A DNA stretch of 64,000 bases, taken from NCBI GenBank assembly GCA_001799565.1, contig MGTS01000012.1:43466-107465 (forward strand). Reading direction: 5' to 3'. Below are positions 24,321 through 32,484 of the stretch, piece after piece. How positions within the stretch are numbered: position 1 is the first letter of the stretch; each line of letters opens with the position of its first letter. Position numbers and translations under genes: made by a program. Source of the DNA: Elusimicrobia bacterium GWA2_51_34 (lineage in GTDB: Bacteria > Elusimicrobiota > Elusimicrobia > Elusimicrobiales > UBA9959). The notes beneath the pieces are model-generated. The model worked only from the letters and a program-made list of their open reading frames with translations, ran no database searches and was not told where the DNA came from.

Positions 24321-25493
24321 TCAGAGTAATTTCTCATCGCCGGAATATAATTCTTCCACCCGCAACACGGCTGCGGCCACGCGCGGATATTTTGGATCCA
24401 CAATAGCGCGTATTTCCTCATACTCAGGCCCGGAGGTGAAATATTCTATGCGGCCCTTGGCCTGATATGCCTTGCGCGGCTTGGCCAGGAAAAGAAAAGA
24501 ACCCTTGCTGCCGTTTTTTATATTTTCACGCGTTTTGTGAAAGTAATTATCGATTACGGCTATACTGCCGTCCTCCAGCAACTTCATGCCCAGCACATAT
24601 ACGGAATTAGGCAGTCCGTCTTTATCGACTGTGGTAAAAACCGCCGGTCCCTCCCGCAGGTCCCAGGCCGCTTTCAATATTTCTTTTGCGTCCATCTCCC
24701 CTCCCTTGCCTCCAGCGGCTGCCGCTTGCGAAATGTTCTCCAGATTCCTGAAAAAGTCCGCCGTTTCGTCCGTGGCCGGCAATTCCCTGCGCAGCCTGGA
24801 CAGGAGTCCGCGCCGCACCGCCAATCGGTGCGATGCCGGGTAATTCAGATCATAAAACCAGGAGGCCGACATCAGCAGCATGTCTGCCGCCGTACGCAGT
24901 TCCGAGGTGTTAAGCCCGCCCCCGCCGGCAGCCTTGGCCAGCAGTCCCGGCGTCAATTCCCGGCCCGCTTCCATATGCGGCAGCATAACGGGCAGGTAGC
25001 GAAAACCGTCTGCTGCCACCGAAGCCAGCACCACCTCAATTATATCCAGTTTATCGGCGTCGCGCAGCAGCTTAAGCAGTTTCGCGCTCTCTGGTTTCAG
25101 CGCGGGGATATCGGAGGTTCTTCGGTTGTGGTACTGAACCGCCGTAAACAGCCGATCCCGCTCGCACGCATCGCTGAAGAAACCGGCTGCCAGCGCCTCA
25201 AGCGTATTGCGGCCTTCGGCCCCGTGATCCGCAGTATCATCGTCCCTCAGAGAGCCGTGATCCCTGAATTGGGCGAACCTGCCAGCATCGTGCACCAGAC
25301 CGGCCGCCCGGGCCAGCAGGATTTCGCCCGGTGCCAGTCCCAGACCGGCCGCCAGCAGTGCGGCGTTATCAGCCACCCTCAGGCTGTGCGACCGCTTTAG
25401 CTCATACAGCGGATGCAGCGCGCCTTTCTCCCTGAAACCGTCCAGGTACACATCAAACCATCTGTGCAGCGCCGAATATTCACCAGCTCGCAT
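24321..25493 (-). CDS. Fusion of HD-domain phosphohydrolase and pyridoxamine-oxidase-like flavin domain
   Basis: 390 residues. The N-terminal half is an HD domain: His in KRSHSLRVADNA, HD in GLVHDAGRF, a later DHGAEG and DADKLD. The C-terminal 120 residues (from MDAKEILKAAWDLREG) are a split-barrel FMN-binding domain of the pyridoxamine 5'-phosphate oxidase-like type. The linker (AAAGGKGGE) is low complexity. No stop separates the domains. It overlaps the ferredoxin gene by one base. The reaction is unknown; a nucleotide or tRNA-related phosphohydrolase coupled to flavin binding is possible. Confidence 0.8.
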   Translation of the reverse strand: MRAGEYSALHRWFDVYLDGFREKGALHPLYELKRSHSLRVADNAALLAAGLGLAPGEILLARAAGLVHDAGRFAQFRDHGSLRDDDTADHGAEGRNTLEALAAGFFSDACERDRLFTAVQYHNRRTSDIPALKPESAKLLKLLRDADKLDIIEVVLASVAADGFRYLPVMLPHMEAGRELTPGLLAKAAGGGGLNTSELRTAADMLLMSASWFYDLNYPASHRLAVRRGLLSRLRRELPATDETADFFRNLENISQAAAAGGKGGEMDAKEILKAAWDLREGPAVFTTVDKDGLPNSVYVLGMKLLEDGSIAVIDNYFHKTRENIKNGSKGSFLFLAKPRKAYQAKGRIEYFTSGPEYEEIRAIVDPKYPRVAAAVLRVEELYSGDEKLL

Positions 25494-25753
25494 CAGCGCG
25501 GTTTCAGGGCTATGGCCCCGGCGGAGCAGATATTAACGCAGGCCCCGCAGCCGGTACATTTCAGCGTGTCCACAACAGCAATGTCCTTCATGATTAGCGC
25601 TCCGGCAGGGCAGGTATCAATGCAGGCTCCGCAAGACACGCATGTTCCCGCGTCAATCACGGCCAGCGGCGCGGTTTTCTTTTCACAGCCGCCGTTCCCC
25701 TTTCCCGTTCCCGGCCCTTGTCCCCATGGCCCTGTTCCGTCACCTCTTGGCAT
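25493..25753 (-). CDS. DUF5320-like N-terminus fused to a 2[4Fe-4S] ferredoxin
   Basis: 86 residues. It starts with the DUF5320-like glycine motif (PRGDGTGPWGQGPG) and continues with two canonical Fe-S motifs: CVSCGACIDTCP and CTGCGACVNIC, with cysteines spaced 2-2-3. This makes a two-cluster ferredoxin with a glycine-rich handle shared with the free DUF5320 proteins at 25779 and 37598. The ferredoxin domain is certain; the combination suggests that DUF5320 peptides work in the electron-transfer or metal-loading chain of this gene run. Confidence 0.9.
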   Translation of the reverse strand: MPRGDGTGPWGQGPGTGKGNGGCEKKTAPLAVIDAGTCVSCGACIDTCPAGALIMKDIAVVDTLKCTGCGACVNICSAGAIALKPR

Positions 25754-25778
25754 ATTGTCTCCTAATTACCTTTTTCGG

Positions 25779-25958
25779 TTATTTTTTGACGCCGGAACGG
25801 CGCCCTCTTCCCCCGCCGCACCGCGCGCCTTTTCCAAGGCCTTTGCCTCCGGCGCGCGGCGCGTTCTTTGCTTTTCCCGGCCCGCCTGCGCAAGACCCTC
25901 TGCCCCGCCCTGTTTTCGGTCCTTTACCATTGGGACCTGTTCCGTCTTTTCTTGGCAT
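25779..25958 (-). CDS. DUF5320-like glycine-rich small protein
   Basis: 59 residues, start ATG 25958 set by AGGAGG. It begins PRKDGTGPNGKGPKTGRG, the common signature of DUF5320 proteins (DGTGPxGxGPxTGRG) in anaerobes, and then becomes Gly/Arg/Lys-rich with two cysteines (SCAGG, RCGGG). DUF5320 genes are often seen near NifX-like and MinD-like genes, and this holds here. The function is unknown; the basic, flexible sequence suggests binding to an acidic partner or cluster. Confidence 0.8.
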   Translation of the reverse strand: MPRKDGTGPNGKGPKTGRGRGSCAGGPGKAKNAPRAGGKGLGKGARCGGGRGRRSGVKK

Positions 25959-26001
25959 ACAGTTACCTCCTAACACTTTGTTTTTTATCCAACCCTGATT
26001 T

Positions 26002-26865
26002 TTAGGTTTTTATAGGGCCAGACCGCGCCAATACCTGCGCGCCGATTTTAACACCCGCTCGCGCGGCTATTAACGGACATTTGGCTTTGAATAAGAAATA
26101 TACCGGACGCGGAGATTCGCTCAAGGTCTCAAAATTGCCCTGTCCCTTGGCTATGACCATATCCGCATTCTTAAACACGGCGTTAAAGCCCGGCGAGGTT
26201 TCTTCCAGCACGGTGCCGGGCGCGTCAGAACCGTTATTAATTACTTTCACGATTTTATGCAGACCGGCGGCGCGGGCGTCAGCCATAACGGCATCATTAA
26301 GAACCGGGAAGCCCCGGACGGCAAGGGTGACCCGCTGCGGACCCAGTTCTTCTATAAGCAGCCGGTCAAAAACTATTTCGCCGGCATTGTCCGAGATGTA
26401 AAGTATAGAAGCGCTTCTTTTTACCGCGCGGTTGAATGCGGGGAAATTACCTATAAGCGGCTCTTTTACCGCCTGCCGCACGGCTTTTCTGACACCAGAC
26501 AACGTAGTGTCTCCGGCGGCGCCCATATCTATAATATTTCCTGCTATGGCAAGCCGTACCGCGAGGCTCAGCCGGTTTCTTTCGGATCTTATGATATCGC
26601 GGAGCCCCGGCAGCATACGCATGGCCAGGCGATTTTGGCGGGCTTTGGCTGAGCGGTAAGGGTCTTCCACGCCGGTGATTTCACGCAGCCGGCGATGTAT
26701 CCGCTGGCCCATTACAGGGGCGGGCTTTGACATATCCATGTCCTTGCACCACCCCATCACATCCCGCAGTATCCGCTCATGCAGCGTCGGATCGGCGGAA
26801 AACATTCTGGCCGAGTCCAGCGCCTGGCGAAACAGGCAGGGGATGCAGTCAAGAGAGGTTTTCAT
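26002..26865 (-). CDS. DUF89-family damage-control phosphatase-like protein
   Basis: 287 residues. The N-terminal CIPC motif is typical of DUF89 subfamily I. The metal-binding and catalytic signature is present: YISDNAGEIVFD, later KGQGNFETL. DUF89 enzymes are metal-dependent phosphatases that remove damaged or phosphorylated side products of metabolites such as pantetheine or sugar phosphates. The N-terminal cysteines may bind a metal. It lies between the DUF4405-like gene (16-base gap) and the DUF5320 gene (43-base gap). The natural substrate is unknown. Confidence 0.88.
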   Translation of the reverse strand: MKTSLDCIPCLFRQALDSARMFSADPTLHERILRDVMGWCKDMDMSKPAPVMGQRIHRRLREITGVEDPYRSAKARQNRLAMRMLPGLRDIIRSERNRLSLAVRLAIAGNIIDMGAAGDTTLSGVRKAVRQAVKEPLIGNFPAFNRAVKRSASILYISDNAGEIVFDRLLIEELGPQRVTLAVRGFPVLNDAVMADARAAGLHKIVKVINNGSDAPGTVLEETSPGFNAVFKNADMVIAKGQGNFETLSESPRPVYFLFKAKCPLIAARAGVKIGAQVLARSGPIKT

Positions 26866-26881
26866 TTTTTTTGTCTTCCAA

Positions 26882-27517
26882 TCACTGTTTGTTCACCGGT
26901 CTTAATCCCGAAGCTGGTTTTATCATGCACTTGAATCTTTTGGCCGTATGGTAAATCCCGGCGAAAATAAATACGAGCCCGCTTGCGGTATGCCAATATG
27001 AGACAGCGCTGTTATTGATAAACCGGGGGGTATATATACAAAGCAAGCTGGTTGCGGATATCGCTATAAAACTCAAAAGAAGAAGCCAGTTCCAGAAAAA
27101 ACGCAAAAACATTTTCGTTCCGGGCGATATCGCCGATATCGCTTCGGATATTACAACCAAAACCGTCATCGCCGTTAATATTGAAAAGAGCATTTGGCGC
27201 GGGGATTGCCGCCGGCTTTGAATATCATCGCGCCGATTATCCGGTTTTTTTGCGGCCGTATTTTCCGCCAGCGTCGAGGGATTTTCAGACGGCAATTGTT
27301 GTTTCACGCCAAGTGCCGGCTGCGGAGTATTTTGAGCCGTTAGCGTCAATTGCTGTGATTCATCGCATATCCCGTCGCCATCGCTGTCTATATAGCGTCC
27401 GCATTCTCCGGGGGCGCGACAATCTGTTCTTCCATGCGAACAGGCGGAAAACACTGAAAATGGCAAAAGGGAGAGAATACTTGCCAGTAAAATAAATGAA
27501 GCTATGAGAATTTTCAT
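26882..27517 (-). CDS. Membrane protein with secreted Cys-rich DxDxDG motif and DUF4405-like heme-type helices
   Basis: 211 residues from ATG 27517, which overlaps the trmO stop as ATGA. A signal anchor is followed by a short domain with CSHG, DCRAPGECG and IDSDGDGICD, a calcium-like acidic loop flanked by cysteines. After a Pro/Gln-rich linker come three or four helices; the last two carry His (YWHTASG, GIYHTAKRF), resembling DUF4405 proteins, which may bind b-type heme. This layout fits a membrane electron-transfer component facing the periplasm. The assignment is tentative. Confidence 0.6.
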   Translation of the reverse strand: MKILIASFILLASILSLLPFSVFSACSHGRTDCRAPGECGRYIDSDGDGICDESQQLTLTAQNTPQPALGVKQQLPSENPSTLAENTAAKKPDNRRDDIQSRRQSPRQMLFSILTAMTVLVVISEAISAISPGTKMFLRFFWNWLLLLSFIAISATSLLCIYTPRFINNSAVSYWHTASGLVFIFAGIYHTAKRFKCMIKPASGLRPVNKQ

Positions 27518-27957
27518 GTCCGCCAAGTCCTTAAGGGCGGCACGCGGTCCCGCCAGGAGGTATAGTAATAAGGTTTGATATCAAGGAGCGGCGTTCCGTC
27601 AAGGATGTCAACATTGTCCAGGAACAGGATATTCTTTTCACGGCGCAGCAGTTCAACAATGCTGAGTCCCACGGCATTCGGCCGGAGCGGAGCGCGGGTT
27701 GAAAATATCCCCCGCTCAGTGTCCTCCCGCAACGGTTTAATCTTCAGTTTAGCGGGGCCGGCCTTGTTAAAGTGATAGATGAGGTAAATGTGAGAAAAAT
27801 CTTCCAGATCGCATAACCCGTTTTCAAATTCACGGAAAATTTCCGCTTGTCCTTTGCAGCCCCTGGCATAAGCCGGTTGTATGGGTGTCTTTTCAGCCTC
27901 GGTATGCGTACTGCGTATTACGCCTATGGGTTTGAAGCTCAGGATTGCGTTTTTCAT
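27514..27957 (-). CDS. trmO: TrmO/TsaA-family tRNA m6t6A37 methyltransferase-like protein
   Basis: 147 residues, the expected short bacterial or archaeal form. Family motifs: KPIGVIRSTHTEAEKTP at the N-terminus, IFSTRAPLRPNAVGLS in the middle and DILDGTPLLDIKPYYY near the end. TrmO uses SAM to methylate t6A37 in certain tRNAs. In many anaerobes TsaA-like genes lie in Fe-S or metal clusters, so a different methyl acceptor is possible here. Separated by 32 bases from DsrE upstream, overlapping the membrane gene downstream. Confidence 0.88.
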   Translation of the reverse strand: MKNAILSFKPIGVIRSTHTEAEKTPIQPAYARGCKGQAEIFREFENGLCDLEDFSHIYLIYHFNKAGPAKLKIKPLREDTERGIFSTRAPLRPNAVGLSIVELLRREKNILFLDNVDILDGTPLLDIKPYYYTSWRDRVPPLRTWRT

Positions 27958-27989
27958 TTTTTCACCTGGAAGGATGTTTTATCTTTCCG

Positions 27990-28310
27990 TTAAATTGTGA
28001 CCAGCCTGTCGGAATCCCTGACTATCTCATAATGATCCTTAAGTGTTGACAGCGGGCAGATTTCAGAACCTCCGGAGCTTCTGATCTTCAGGCAGGTGCC
28101 GCAGGCCAGGAATTTCCCCCCCGCGGCCAGAAAATTTCCCGCCTCCACTTTGACATTAAATCCTGCATCCTCTATCTTGTCTAGCTCAACTCCCCGGCCG
28201 GAAAGGAAAATCTTAACCTCGTCGCCCTGCTTCAGGCTGTACAGCGCTAATCGCAGCGCGTTGAAAACCGTTTCCGGGTCGGTTTGCGTTATTATCATTC
28301 CCAATTTCAT
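27990..28310 (-). CDS. DsrE/DsrF-family sulfur-relay-like protein
   Basis: 106 residues with the DsrE fold pattern: an N-terminal beta strand (GMIITQTDPE), the helix NALRLALYSLKQGD and the strand VKIFLSG. The likely active cysteines are in FLACGTCLKIR, and CP is in GSEICPLS. DsrE proteins carry sulfur as persulfide. Its place in a run of Fe-S and NifX-like genes suggests a sulfur donor for cluster building (inference). Confidence 0.82.
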   Translation of the reverse strand: MKLGMIITQTDPETVFNALRLALYSLKQGDEVKIFLSGRGVELDKIEDAGFNVKVEAGNFLAAGGKFLACGTCLKIRSSGGSEICPLSTLKDHYEIVRDSDRLVTI

Positions 28311-28371
28311 GTTTCCTCCTCGCCAAATTCCCGCTAATTACGCTTACTATCAGGCGCCAGCTGTCATTGTG

Positions 28372-29109
28372 TTATTTCCGCACTTTTCTTATGACTACCA
28401 TTTTTTTGCCGGTCAGACCCCTGAAATTCGCGCCCTCGCCCAAGTGGCGGAGAAGCAGTGGAATATTGTCCACGACCGTTCCGCCAACGGCGTCTATCCC
28501 ACAATCAAATAATACGGCGCTCAGCGGCGCGGATGGGCCCAATAGTATTTTGAACGCATTTTTATTACATAGTTCCAATATCGGCTCAAAAGTTAGGTTC
28601 AGCAGCGTCAACGCGGTAATCGCAACCGCATCGGCGCGCGGCAGCAGTTTCGCCATCCGTTCCGGAGGAAGATCATCTTTGTCTTTCGGCGCGAGTTCAA
28701 AGACCCATAGTTCTTTGGCCAGCGTCTTCAAGCGGTCCGTGAACGGAAAATGACCTATTACCGCTATATTTTTACCGCGTCCGTGCTCGGCGATAAGTTC
28801 TTCAGCGTTGATCATTTCATATTTAAGCGTCGGCAGGGCGGAATTTATGGCCGCCATGCCGAGCGAAACTTCCGGGCCTTTGCCTGAAAGCGCAAGGGCA
28901 GCCAGTTCTCTTACCGGCGTTCCGGAGAGCGAACCGGCTCTTTGTACCGGTCCGCCGCAGATCCCGTCTTTAACAGTTGTAGCCAAACCGCAACGTGCCG
29001 TGCCGTTTCCATCGGAAGAAACAACGGCAGTGGTAAAAAAACCGATATGGGCCGAGATTATCTTCCTGTCCTGTGTTTCGCTTATAAGTCGTTCAATAAT
29101 ATTCACCAC
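28372..29109 (-). CDS. DUF364/DUF4213 putative heavy-metal-chelation protein
   Basis: 245 residues. The N-terminal enolase-like domain (DUF4213) has CGLATTVKDG; the Rossmann-like DUF364 domain has NIAVIGHFPFTDRL, VFELAPKDKDDLPP and LGPSAPLSAVLFDCGID. DUF364 proteins are described as putative heavy-metal chelators and are often encoded beside metal transporters or molybdenum/tungsten enzymes in anaerobes. Here a ZIP gene is in the same run. The bound metal is unknown. Six bases separate it from the thioredoxin-CcdA gene. Confidence 0.85.
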   Translation of the reverse strand: MVNIIERLISETQDRKIISAHIGFFTTAVVSSDGNGTARCGLATTVKDGICGGPVQRAGSLSGTPVRELAALALSGKGPEVSLGMAAINSALPTLKYEMINAEELIAEHGRGKNIAVIGHFPFTDRLKTLAKELWVFELAPKDKDDLPPERMAKLLPRADAVAITALTLLNLTFEPILELCNKNAFKILLGPSAPLSAVLFDCGIDAVGGTVVDNIPLLLRHLGEGANFRGLTGKKMVVIRKVRK

Positions 29110-29115
29110 ATCTCC

Positions 29116-30465
29116 TTAGTTAAAGATCATGGCTTCCGGCTTAAGCAACATCAGCACACCGAGCGCCAGCATAAGCGCTCCGCTGATGCCTTTCAGTATC
29201 TTACCGTGGGCCTCGGTCATATGGTAGCGGCCCGCGGTACAAACAAAAAGCGCTATTATTAATGCCAGCGGGACTATATAGGCTGCGTTGTATACGGCTA
29301 TATAGCCGTATTTTTGCCAGAAGCCCGCCTGCCTGAGCGAAAGCACCCTGCTGAAGACGGCGGGCAGGCCGATGGTGCAGCCCAGTTCTATGAGGTTGAC
29401 GAATACGGCCAGGGCAGCCGTTGCCGCTATCATGACGGCGGTTTCGCGCTCCGCTATTATCCGGCGTATTTTTTCGCCCAGTTTTATTTTGGCCTTGCCG
29501 GAGATCATAAGCGAGACGCCGCGCCTGAAAAAGAATATTTCCTTGAGGTTTACAAGGCCCATAACGGCGGCTATAACGCCCAGGGCTGTTGTTATCCAGC
29601 GTGCGTGACCGATTATCAAAAAGAGGTTAAACCATGCCGCCATGAAGGCAAAATAGACAAGGGCCGATGTTACGGTAAAAATACCTCCAATGATCAGCAT
29701 TTTGCGCGGCGAGCCGGTATAGGCCAGCAGGCCCATCAGAAACATCAGGACCCACATAGCGCAGGGATTAAGCCCGTCAAGCAGGCCCAGGGCCAAACTG
29801 AAGTTCAGCATTGACACGGAAGAAGGGTCTATTTTTCCCAGCAGCGGGACATTGATACCATGGCTTTCGCAGGGACACCCGGCTTTACCGGTCAGTATGT
29901 CCAGCGCAGCGGTTATTTCCGCCGGAGTGCGGTTTGGGGAGAAGCCAGTCAGCAATTTCTCCCCTATAAAAAACGCAGGGAAACCGGAAGGAGCGGCTTT
30001 ATGCGCCGTCAAATATTGCGCGAAAAGTGTGAGATTGTTTTTATCGCGTTTAACCTCGTAGGTGTTCACGCGCAAACCTGGATAGGCCGCGTTCAGCGTT
30101 GAAAGCCAGGTTATAGCTTTGCGGCAATGTGGACAGTCATAAGCGTAAAAAAACGCGATTTCCGCTTCTATAGGCGCGGACGTAGAAAATGTTGATTTCG
30201 TCAGAACGGATTTTGCCGGTTTAGCGCGCTGAATTGCCGGGGACGGAATTCCCGCGGAAACGGCGGATGAACCGGCCTGAAGTTTCCCGGCAGCGGCGCT
30301 CAGGCCCCTGCCCGGGATTAAACCGCTCTCCTGTTCCAAAAAGGGGAATTTTATTTCGCCGGGCCCGCAGGCGTCAGTCTGCGGGTTCGTCAGACACGGT
30401 TCCTTGACATCAGCCGCGTAAACGCCGGCGCAACAGAAAAACATAACAATGAGGATTTTTCGCAT
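29116..30465 (-). CDS. Thioredoxin-like domain fused to CcdA/DsbD-type membrane domain
   Basis: 449 residues from ATG 30465, which starts a signal peptide (KILIVMFFCCAGVYA). The periplasmic part has a glutaredoxin/DsbA-like motif YDCPHCRK (about 113). The membrane part resembles CcdA/DsbD: LDGLNPCAMWV (about 238) and LIELGCTIGLP (about 363) supply the paired cysteines of the half-barrels. Such proteins move electrons from cytoplasmic thioredoxin to periplasmic disulfides. The domain order (soluble first) is the same as in some c-type cytochrome maturation relatives. It is encoded between peptide deformylase and DUF364. Confidence 0.85.
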   Translation of the reverse strand: MRKILIVMFFCCAGVYAADVKEPCLTNPQTDACGPGEIKFPFLEQESGLIPGRGLSAAAGKLQAGSSAVSAGIPSPAIQRAKPAKSVLTKSTFSTSAPIEAEIAFFYAYDCPHCRKAITWLSTLNAAYPGLRVNTYEVKRDKNNLTLFAQYLTAHKAAPSGFPAFFIGEKLLTGFSPNRTPAEITAALDILTGKAGCPCESHGINVPLLGKIDPSSVSMLNFSLALGLLDGLNPCAMWVLMFLMGLLAYTGSPRKMLIIGGIFTVTSALVYFAFMAAWFNLFLIIGHARWITTALGVIAAVMGLVNLKEIFFFRRGVSLMISGKAKIKLGEKIRRIIAERETAVMIAATAALAVFVNLIELGCTIGLPAVFSRVLSLRQAGFWQKYGYIAVYNAAYIVPLALIIALFVCTAGRYHMTEAHGKILKGISGALMLALGVLMLLKPEAMIFN

Positions 30466-30478
30466 AACTTGCGGGCAA

Positions 30479-31006
30479 TTATACAATCAATTTGCTCCAG
30501 CCGAGTTTAAGACTGGCCAATACCGGTTTAAGTTTGAGCCGCGTCAAAAACGGCGTCCTGTCTATAAAAAGAACTCCGTCCAGATGGTCTATTTCATGCT
30601 GCAGCGCCCTAGCCAGGAAACCGCGCGCGTTTATTTCCACCGGCAGGCCGCGTTTGTTGAGCGAACGCACTTTAACATTCTCAAATCGGCGCACTCGCGC
30701 AAAAAGGCCCGGAAAGGAAAGACAACCCTCTTCCCCGTCCTGGCGGCCCCGTGCGGACATTATCTCCGGATTTATCAGGACCAGCTTTATTTCCGGCTCG
30801 TTCTCCCGCGCTATTCTTATTACCGACAGACGCAGGTCCAGCCCGATCTGGTTGGCGGACAAACCTACCCCCCCTGCGGCCGACATCGTCTCGAACATGT
30901 CGGCGATTATGCCGGGAAGTTCGTCCTTTTGAGCGGGGAAATTTACCGGCTTAGTTCTCTTCCGGAGTATGTTTTCCCCGTATTTGCAGACCCGCCTGGC
31001 TGCCAT
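30479..31006 (-). CDS. def: Peptide deformylase
   Basis: 175 residues. The three deformylase motifs are intact: GVGLSANQIG (motif 1), EGCLSFPG (motif 2, metal Cys) and HEIDHLDG (motif 3, two metal His). The enzyme removes N-formyl groups from new proteins using Fe2+. The ATG at 31006 starts 5 bases after the mrp stop; a TTG at 31021 is the alternative. Iron deformylases fit an iron-regulated run, but def is normally a housekeeping gene and may be a second copy here. Confidence 0.93.
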   Translation of the reverse strand: MAARRVCKYGENILRKRTKPVNFPAQKDELPGIIADMFETMSAAGGVGLSANQIGLDLRLSVIRIARENEPEIKLVLINPEIMSARGRQDGEEGCLSFPGLFARVRRFENVKVRSLNKRGLPVEINARGFLARALQHEIDHLDGVLFIDRTPFLTRLKLKPVLASLKLGWSKLIV

Positions 31007-31011
31007 AATAT

Positions 31012-31824
31012 TTACGGGCAAAGCCGGGAGAATTTTTCGGCTATGGCCTTTACGGCGTCCCGGGTTTTTCCGCTTTCAATGTCATAAAGGGTTTTCCCTG
31101 AATCGGCTAACATAGCAGCCCCCGGGTCCAGGGGGATTTTACCAAGGAACTCAACGCCCAGTTCAGCCGCCAGTTTCTCACCGCCGCCGCCGCTGAAGAT
31201 CGGCGTTTCAGCGCCGCAGCCCGGGCAGACAAAGCCGCTCATGTTTTCAACTACGCCGGTTATTTTCAGCTTCAGGCTGCGCGCGAAGGAAGCGCTTCTC
31301 CTCGCATCGTCCAGCGCCACTTCCTGCGGAGTGGTCACCAGCACGGCGGTAAGCTCCGGTATGGCCTGCGCAGCGGTAAGGGATTCGTCTCCGGTGCCGG
31401 GTGGGGAGTCCAGGAAAAGATAATCCAATTTTCCCCATTTAACACCGCCCAGCAGCTCTTTTATAGCCGAGGTCTTGCGGGGGCCGCGCCATATAAGCGC
31501 GGTGGAAGTATCCATTCCCAGCAAGGCCATGCTGCAAACCGAAAGGTTCGGGGCCGCGTTAAACGGCAATATGCTTCGCCCATCCGATTCAAGACGCACA
31601 CCGGTTATTCCAAGCATGCGGGCGACATTCGGGCCGTGCAGGTCAATATCCAACAGGCCGGTTCTTTTGCCGGAGGCAGCCATAGCCGAGGCCAGGTTAA
31701 CCGCCACGGTGCTTTTACCCACCCCTCCTTTGCCGCTCATTACCAGCACTTTATTGCGAACCAGCTTCATGCCTGCGGCTATCTCTTCATCCTGTTGTTT
31801 AATGGTTTCTTCCATTGACGCCAT
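31012..31824 (-). CDS. mrp: Mrp/NBP35-type Fe-S cluster carrier ATPase
   Basis: 270 residues. Deviant Walker A SGKGGVGKST (residues 30-39), DIDLHGPN switch, SPPGTGDE and the two C-terminal cysteines CPGC (about 201-204) that bridge a 4Fe-4S cluster between monomers. Mrp proteins assemble and hand over Fe-S clusters. It is a different class from the two MinD ATPases of this run, which carry their own ferredoxin domains. The psd gene ends one base before it and def starts 5 bases after, so translation is coupled. Confidence 0.95.
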   Translation of the reverse strand: MASMEETIKQQDEEIAAGMKLVRNKVLVMSGKGGVGKSTVAVNLASAMAASGKRTGLLDIDLHGPNVARMLGITGVRLESDGRSILPFNAAPNLSVCSMALLGMDTSTALIWRGPRKTSAIKELLGGVKWGKLDYLFLDSPPGTGDESLTAAQAIPELTAVLVTTPQEVALDDARRSASFARSLKLKITGVVENMSGFVCPGCGAETPIFSGGGGEKLAAELGVEFLGKIPLDPGAAMLADSGKTLYDIESGKTRDAVKAIAEKFSRLCP

Positions 31825-32484
31825 TTAAGCCTCCTTACCCGCTTTCAACTGTGCCAAAATGGTGCGGCAAGGATATACTCTTGTTCCTGGCTGGATGAGT
31901 ATTTCCGCCCCGGCGGGCAGGTAAACCGCAACCTGCGAACCGAAATAAATAAGCCCGAGCCTGCCGCCGGGCCGCAGCGTGTCCCCGGCTTTAAGCGGGC
32001 AGGAGATGCGCCTGGCGATGCTGCCGGCTATCTGTTCCACACCCAGCGTTTCCCCTTCATCCAGTAAAATTTCAATATGGTTCCTGCGGTTAAGCGAAGC
32101 CTCTTTTTTAAAAGCCCGGAAAAAAGTTTCACCAAAAACACCTACGGATTTAACAGTCCCAACCACAGGGGAATACTGGGCATGCACATCCAGCACTGAG
32201 AGAAAGATTCTTATAACAGGACTCCCGTCTTCTAAACCGGTTTTAAGCACCGTCCCGTATGAAGGGGCGAAGATAACGCCGGGTTCTGGTTTATGTGGAA
32301 CAAAGCGTGGCTCGCGGAAAAAGAAAAGGGTAAAAGCCGCTGAAAGCAGGAACAGTGCAGCCGCCGCCGGGAGCAGGGATGGCAATGTAAAACAAAGAAG
32401 TGCCGACAGCGTCAAAGTGCCGCCAAGTTCAATAATCAGCAGGCGCCGCCCTTCTTCCGCAAGCGGGAGAAAGCCGCTTTTCAT
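31825..32484 (-). CDS. psd: Phosphatidylserine decarboxylase-related protein
   Basis: 219 residues, the short form of Psd. Two N-terminal helices are followed by the decarboxylase core: FAPSYGTVLKT, FLSVLDVHAQYSPVVG, the Asn-containing RRNHIEILL, and the autocleavage site IYFGSQVAVYLP where Ser becomes the pyruvoyl group. It makes phosphatidylethanolamine at the inner membrane. Overlap of 4 bases with the radical SAM gene indicates co-translation. The synthase partner gene (pssA) is not here. The pro-enzyme cleavage sequence is GS as usual. Confidence 0.9.
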   Translation of the reverse strand: MKSGFLPLAEEGRRLLIIELGGTLTLSALLCFTLPSLLPAAAALFLLSAAFTLFFFREPRFVPHKPEPGVIFAPSYGTVLKTGLEDGSPVIRIFLSVLDVHAQYSPVVGTVKSVGVFGETFFRAFKKEASLNRRNHIEILLDEGETLGVEQIAGSIARRISCPLKAGDTLRPGGRLGLIYFGSQVAVYLPAGAEILIQPGTRVYPCRTILAQLKAGKEA

